64,000 nucleotides of DNA from Scolanthus callimorphus (lineage: Eukaryota; Cnidaria; Anthozoa; Actiniaria; Edwardsiidae), in assembly GCA_033964015.1 (NCBI GenBank), contig CM066915.1, positions 12,919,573 through 12,983,572 of the forward strand. The letters run 5' to 3'. Under the pieces are notes generated by a model. It saw only the letters and a list, made by a program, of their open reading frames with translations. It was not told the DNA's origin and searched no databases. Of the stretch, positions 59,877 through 64,000 are shown piece after piece. Each line of letters opens with the position of its first letter. Within the stretch, counting starts at the first letter, position 1. A program made the position numbers and the translations under genes.

Positions 59877-60878
59877 GAGCACACGCCCAAGCTGATAGTT
59901 ATGTACGTAATAAACTTCTTTAATGGTCACTTCCATATCTGAATTCCCATGAGCTGCACAGGAGGTGTGATCCTCCCAAAACTCAGAAGTCTTTTATTGC
60001 ATACAACCAATCATAATAACAATAATAATGTATACGTAACTGATATAAGACTACATGCTAGAGTAAGTGGGGTTACTGGGCTTGGGGCTGCACCCCAATT
60101 TAAACATGACTACAAATACAACAAAAAGCACTCCATGACCAAAGGAGGTTACATGATGCTAAAACCGAAGTGTAGATATACATTAAAATAACTTTACTAC
60201 CCCCAGCTAAAAAGGGTACCAGCCCAGCAAACCCAGAATGCTCCGCGAGGACAGTGCACTGAACCGATTCCAGGTGTCCCGAAGGACAAAAGGAATCGAA
60301 ATCGTCCAAAAGGCATTAGATAGCATCTTCAGGAGTGCTGGGAAGGTAGGTGCAAGCCGAATACTAAAAACTGTTATAACTAAAACCGGGAGAAACGCAA
60401 CTGAAACACAATCGCTCTGTTATTGTACTAATACGCTGAAGATTCTAATAACTAAACAGAGAGAAATCTAGGCTGAAACTAATTCGCTCAAGCGTGCAAA
60501 ACGCTAAAAAGTTGTGATATTATTACTGAGAGAGAAATAGCTGAAACATTCTTTAGTGTACTAAACGCTAAGGCTGTGGTAGCTGAAACAGATTGCTGTA
60601 GCAGAAACAAATATAGCTAAACGTTTATGATAACTACACAAGGAAAATATTAGCTGCAGCAGGATGGAATTTACCAAACGTTTGCAATGACAACACAAAG
60701 ACGACTTTATCTGGAATAAATAGGCAGTATAGCAGAATCCTTAACAAGGAAAGTAGGCAGAAACAAATTCGCTGTAGCAAGAGACGTACCCGACTACGAA
60801 TCTAAACGAGAACCGCAAGCAGGGAAATACGAAGATAACTTACACGGACGAGACGACAAGATGTGCAAGAATGGCCGT
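59877..60878. other. Block B counterpart of 16770-17770, no gene recognised
   Basis: Nearly identical to block A. No feature recognised. Confidence 0.5.
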
Positions 60879-60947
60879 TTTCACACTAGAAGACGAACAA
60901 TCGTCTGGACGGACAAATCGTCTGACGATTTGTTCGTCTAATGTGAA
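60879..60947. repeat. Hairpin/MITE fragment (block B)
   Basis: Counterpart of 17771-17840. Confidence 0.6.
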
Positions 60948-62464
60948 TACCAGACGACCTAAGATGAAGAAGTCGTCCGTCCTAAATTCATATTAGACGG
61001 ACTATCGACGGACAAATGGTCAGCACAAGACTTCCCTTAGTATAAGATGTGTCTTGCAAAAACAATATGGCGGCCGCCTTGTACTTGTGCAGCAGATTTC
61101 TCTTTGGTAGAAAAGTCAATTCAAGTCAAGTTTATTTACCATTACACTGTTTACAGGAAATGAATACATTTGATAAGATATTTTAATCTGTTTACAATTG
61201 TAAAATAAAGCAAAGAACTAGTTTACCCGGGGCATGAAAACTTGTCAGGAATGCAACGTTTGCGCAAACTCGCAAGCCTGCCCTCTTGGCTGCGCCCGCA
61301 TTCGTTTGTCAGCGTCGACAAATTTCCCACCTGCTTATCAAGCAAACACCAGAAATGTCTTGCACTCTTATTCACTCAACAAAACACGGGCTGCTATTGG
61401 CGGATTTGCTGTCACGTGGCATTGATCAAAGTCAGATAACCCGCACATACTGATAAAGGTGAGTACTGATAAAGGTGAGTGAAGTGAGTAATGACAAGTG
61501 AGTTTTAAAACTGTGATGATGAGGGAGTCAACGAAAGTCTTTAGGGAAACATGCATTCTGCACTAACACGAGAAATAAACTCGAGACACAAATTACTTGG
61601 AGAATACTGGTTATGGTCCTGAGCAGCTTAAGAACCATAACGCCGATTATCTATGGCGATAAGTTGCCCCGCCGAACGATATCGTAGGATTTGGCCTCTA
61701 ACGCTTGTCTTCTGTTTTCCAAGAGATTGAATCTTGTGGTGAAGTTTAGCCTGTTGATTTCCCTCAAACGAACAATTAGAAGTACGATTCTTTTGTTAGC
61801 TTTTCGGACGGCATACTCCATAGAACATAGAAGTTGTAGTAGTTTCGACTCTTGAATCGCGAGAGACAAGTAGACAAGTCGATTCAGGCATAATTCCTAT
61901 TCTAGAATTAGACAGATCTCAAACTAGAATTTCTTGAGGGTGCAACCAGGGAAGTGTGGTGCAACTAAAGCGCGTCGTTGAGGACCGAAGAACTGAATAA
62001 TTGTGCAATTCAGTTTATATAGTAAAGATTATGCTAATTATGCAAAAAGATAAAAGACATTAAAGCATGGAAATGCAGTGCATTTATACAATGTGAGCGT
62101 GCAGAAAGCAAATATCTGCTAAACTGCGTACCGCAGATATTTATTCATGTTTTCACGTTCTTGAATGGTGTATCAATATTGGTGGTATCAATAAGCACCT
62201 TAGGCCCCCTGACTCGATGTTGTATGTAATGTATAAATAATGAACATTTGCGCTTTATCGGGTGATATATACATTTTAGCATTGACAATAATAAACATTC
62301 ATTAAGTAGAAAAATCATCATTTTAAATAAAAGTTGAGAAAGCATAGAAAATGTAGCGTACGTACAATAAAGTTGTGATTTTATCCGGCATAAAGCAGCC
62401 TTCCATGGTTGTGACTTCCTTTGTAATTGTGTATGTATAAGTAGACTCTAAACGGTGGACCTAA
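60948..62464. other. Block B counterpart of 17841-19328, no gene recognised
   Basis: Differs from block A by about 35 extra bp near 62095-62130, part of which (aaatatctgc) is the reverse complement of the adjacent gcagatattt. Otherwise nothing recognised. Confidence 0.5.
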
Positions 62465-62677
62465 GGCGCAGATTACATGAAACCGGTACGAGTTCGTATC
62501 GGCTCTCATAAATTTCTTTACATGCGTTTACATGAGGCACGAGTTCATTCCGGTTGCTGACCCGACACCGGTCCGTACCGCTACTCACGTAAGCACCATC
62601 AAAACGGTGGTGATTACATGAGACCGGTATGAACTCAGATCGCTCTGAGTTCGTACCGGTCTCATGTAATTACCGCC
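62465..62677. mobile_element. Palindromic MITE-like element (block B)
   Basis: Counterpart of 19329-19541, with the right-hand hairpin intact. Confidence 0.65.
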
Positions 62678-63591
62678 TAAGTTAGCTTAAGTTTAGAGCA
62701 GAAAATCACGTTTTTACCATTTTAATATTAATAAATTTTAATCAATTACAGCCAAAATCATTGTTTCACTTTTTTCAAACATGATTTAGTTTTGGGTTTT
62801 CTGTCCTATGACTGCCTAGTGCTGTCAACTGGGTTTTTATCGGGACAGAAAGCTGACGACTGCACTATGCAAAGCAAGATTTGATTTGGTAAAAAGGCTC
62901 GACTGGTGGAACAAAAAAACCCAAATCCTGAATCCAAAGCAACGTTTTGAAAACGTGCAGTGTGAAACGACAAACTTTAAGCTACTGATGTATAAATCAT
63001 TAGTCTAGTCGGTAGAGGGGGTTCGCGTGCATCCCCAGGAACTAGTAACGAGACATACGTTTTTGGAATCCTTAGGATGTGTAGAAAATGGTTTTAGATG
63101 TTAACAGCTCGAAAAAGTGTCCCACGGCCCTATTCTGCCAGATTTTTGTTTTTTGTTTTCTTCAATGAGGAAATTTTATAGACTGTAGCGCTGTCCAGAA
63201 AAGCATTCCAGTCTTACCACTTATGTTATTATAGTGTCATTAATAGACTGAACACAAATGTATAATTTACATGTCCGTTTTAAATATGTGACGTTCCTTA
63301 CTGATATATATTTTCTAAGACCCTGTCAGCCTTTGTATTCCTATTAGGAAATACCAAAACGATAAGCGTATTTAACGGGAAAAGGCTTAGGCAGTGATTG
63401 AACTTGTCTACATGTGATGAAAGTATTCTTGAGATCGTAAAAGCGTAGATGTAGAATCTAAAGAGCTTTTCTGAATGGTGGGGGGACTGTGGGGGGACTG
63501 TGACTGCCCGCCAGGCCATTTTTGGTAGAGTTTATTTTTCCTCGCAAAGATACACTTGTTCTTTTGAACGGTGCGAAGACTGTATTAGATT
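62678..63591. other. Block B counterpart of 19542-20452, no gene recognised
   Basis: No feature recognised. Confidence 0.45.
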
Positions 63592-63787
63592 ATATTCTTT
63601 ATGCGCGCGAAGCGCGCCGAAACTTTTATGTATTGAGTGAAATGAAGTACAAAAATGCAAATGTTGAAGAAGTTGCTGGAATAACTACTTGGAAAATTTC
63701 TTGTGATTCCCCCTTTCAGGGCTTCAGGCTTTGAGAGATCCCCCCTTTTGCTCTCCTCAAAATGAAGTGATCCCCCCTAAAATCCTC
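63592..63787. repeat. C-rich repeat with GCGCGC hairpin (block B)
   Basis: Counterpart of 20453-20652. Confidence 0.55.
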
Positions 63788-64000
63788 TACTTTAAACTAC
63801 TAAAATGTTCGAACATTATCTACTGAGGAAGGAAATTGTGAAAGCGCAATGAATTTATTACAAGAATGTCGCATTAAAATGTGCCGCTATTACGTATTAT
63901 TTCTCGCTAAGATGTATATAGACGAGAAGCTTGTGGCATTGGTAAACATAGTAAGAAAGTTTGAACATCATACGTGCTTATTTGGTATAGAAGAACATTG

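Larger units (their letters stand above)
49015..64000. repeat. Block B of the large direct duplication
   Basis: Corresponds to 1-1560 joined directly to 7425-20863, in the same orientation and nearly identical. The join at 50548-50560 reads aaagcagcgctttgactttt. It truncates the fold-back seen at 1239-2153 and the element at 7228-7945. The block runs off the right edge. Confidence 0.95.

Noticed and set aside
1..64000. tRNA, rRNA or snRNA genes
   Set aside because: No cloverleaf, B-box or conserved rRNA/snRNA stretch was recognised by eye; a tRNAscan-SE or Infernal run would settle this.

Overview
The window looks like repeat-rich, AT-rich nuclear DNA from a cnidarian, most likely an anthozoan such as a stony coral or sea anemone. 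There are no operons, RNA genes or bacterial signals. The recognisable coding remnants are a CR1/L2-like LINE, a DIRS-type tyrosine-recombinase retrotransposon, a Penelope-like reverse transcriptase fragment, a THAP-like exon, and a broken gene of a large invertebrate family marked by a GCDTTSA motif. The taxonomic call is inference from this element mix; no diagnostic host gene is present. I found no intact host protein-coding gene.

Layout. (1) 1-20863 is block A of a near-identical direct duplication whose second copy, block B, is 49015-64000. Both run off the window edges. Block A carries about 5.9 kb (1561-7425) that block B lacks. The shared part holds a large fold-back element (10341-16769) containing an inserted CR1/L2-like LINE, several MITE-like hairpin elements and a short minisatellite. 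(2) 20864-29550 holds unassigned DNA with RFX X-box-like palindromes, a frameshifted minus-strand gene (22661-26627) and a 100-N assembly gap (27700-27799). (3) 29551-33140 and 39558-41595 are two unrelated minisatellites, both with a 10-bp unit; their very long open frames are artefacts. (4) 33645-38375 has a Mutator-like fold-back element with a 9-bp target duplication and a decayed DIRS element. (5) 38746-43200 has two hammerhead-ribozyme-like folds, a perfect 46-bp palindrome and a Penelope-like RT fragment. (6) 43190-47101 has elements built of tandem units, each carrying CRE (TGACGTCA) and E-box (CACGTG) palindromes, one of them invaded by a fold-back element that was itself invaded by a smaller palindromic element.

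The window is therefore a record of nested transposition and duplication rather than a set of cooperating genes. The most interesting signals are the two structurally covarying hammerhead-like motifs, the CRE/E-box tandem elements with structurally conserved but sequence-variable 3' hairpins, the repeated X-box palindromes, and the A/B duplication, which may be a real segmental duplication or two haplotypes placed in tandem by the assembler.
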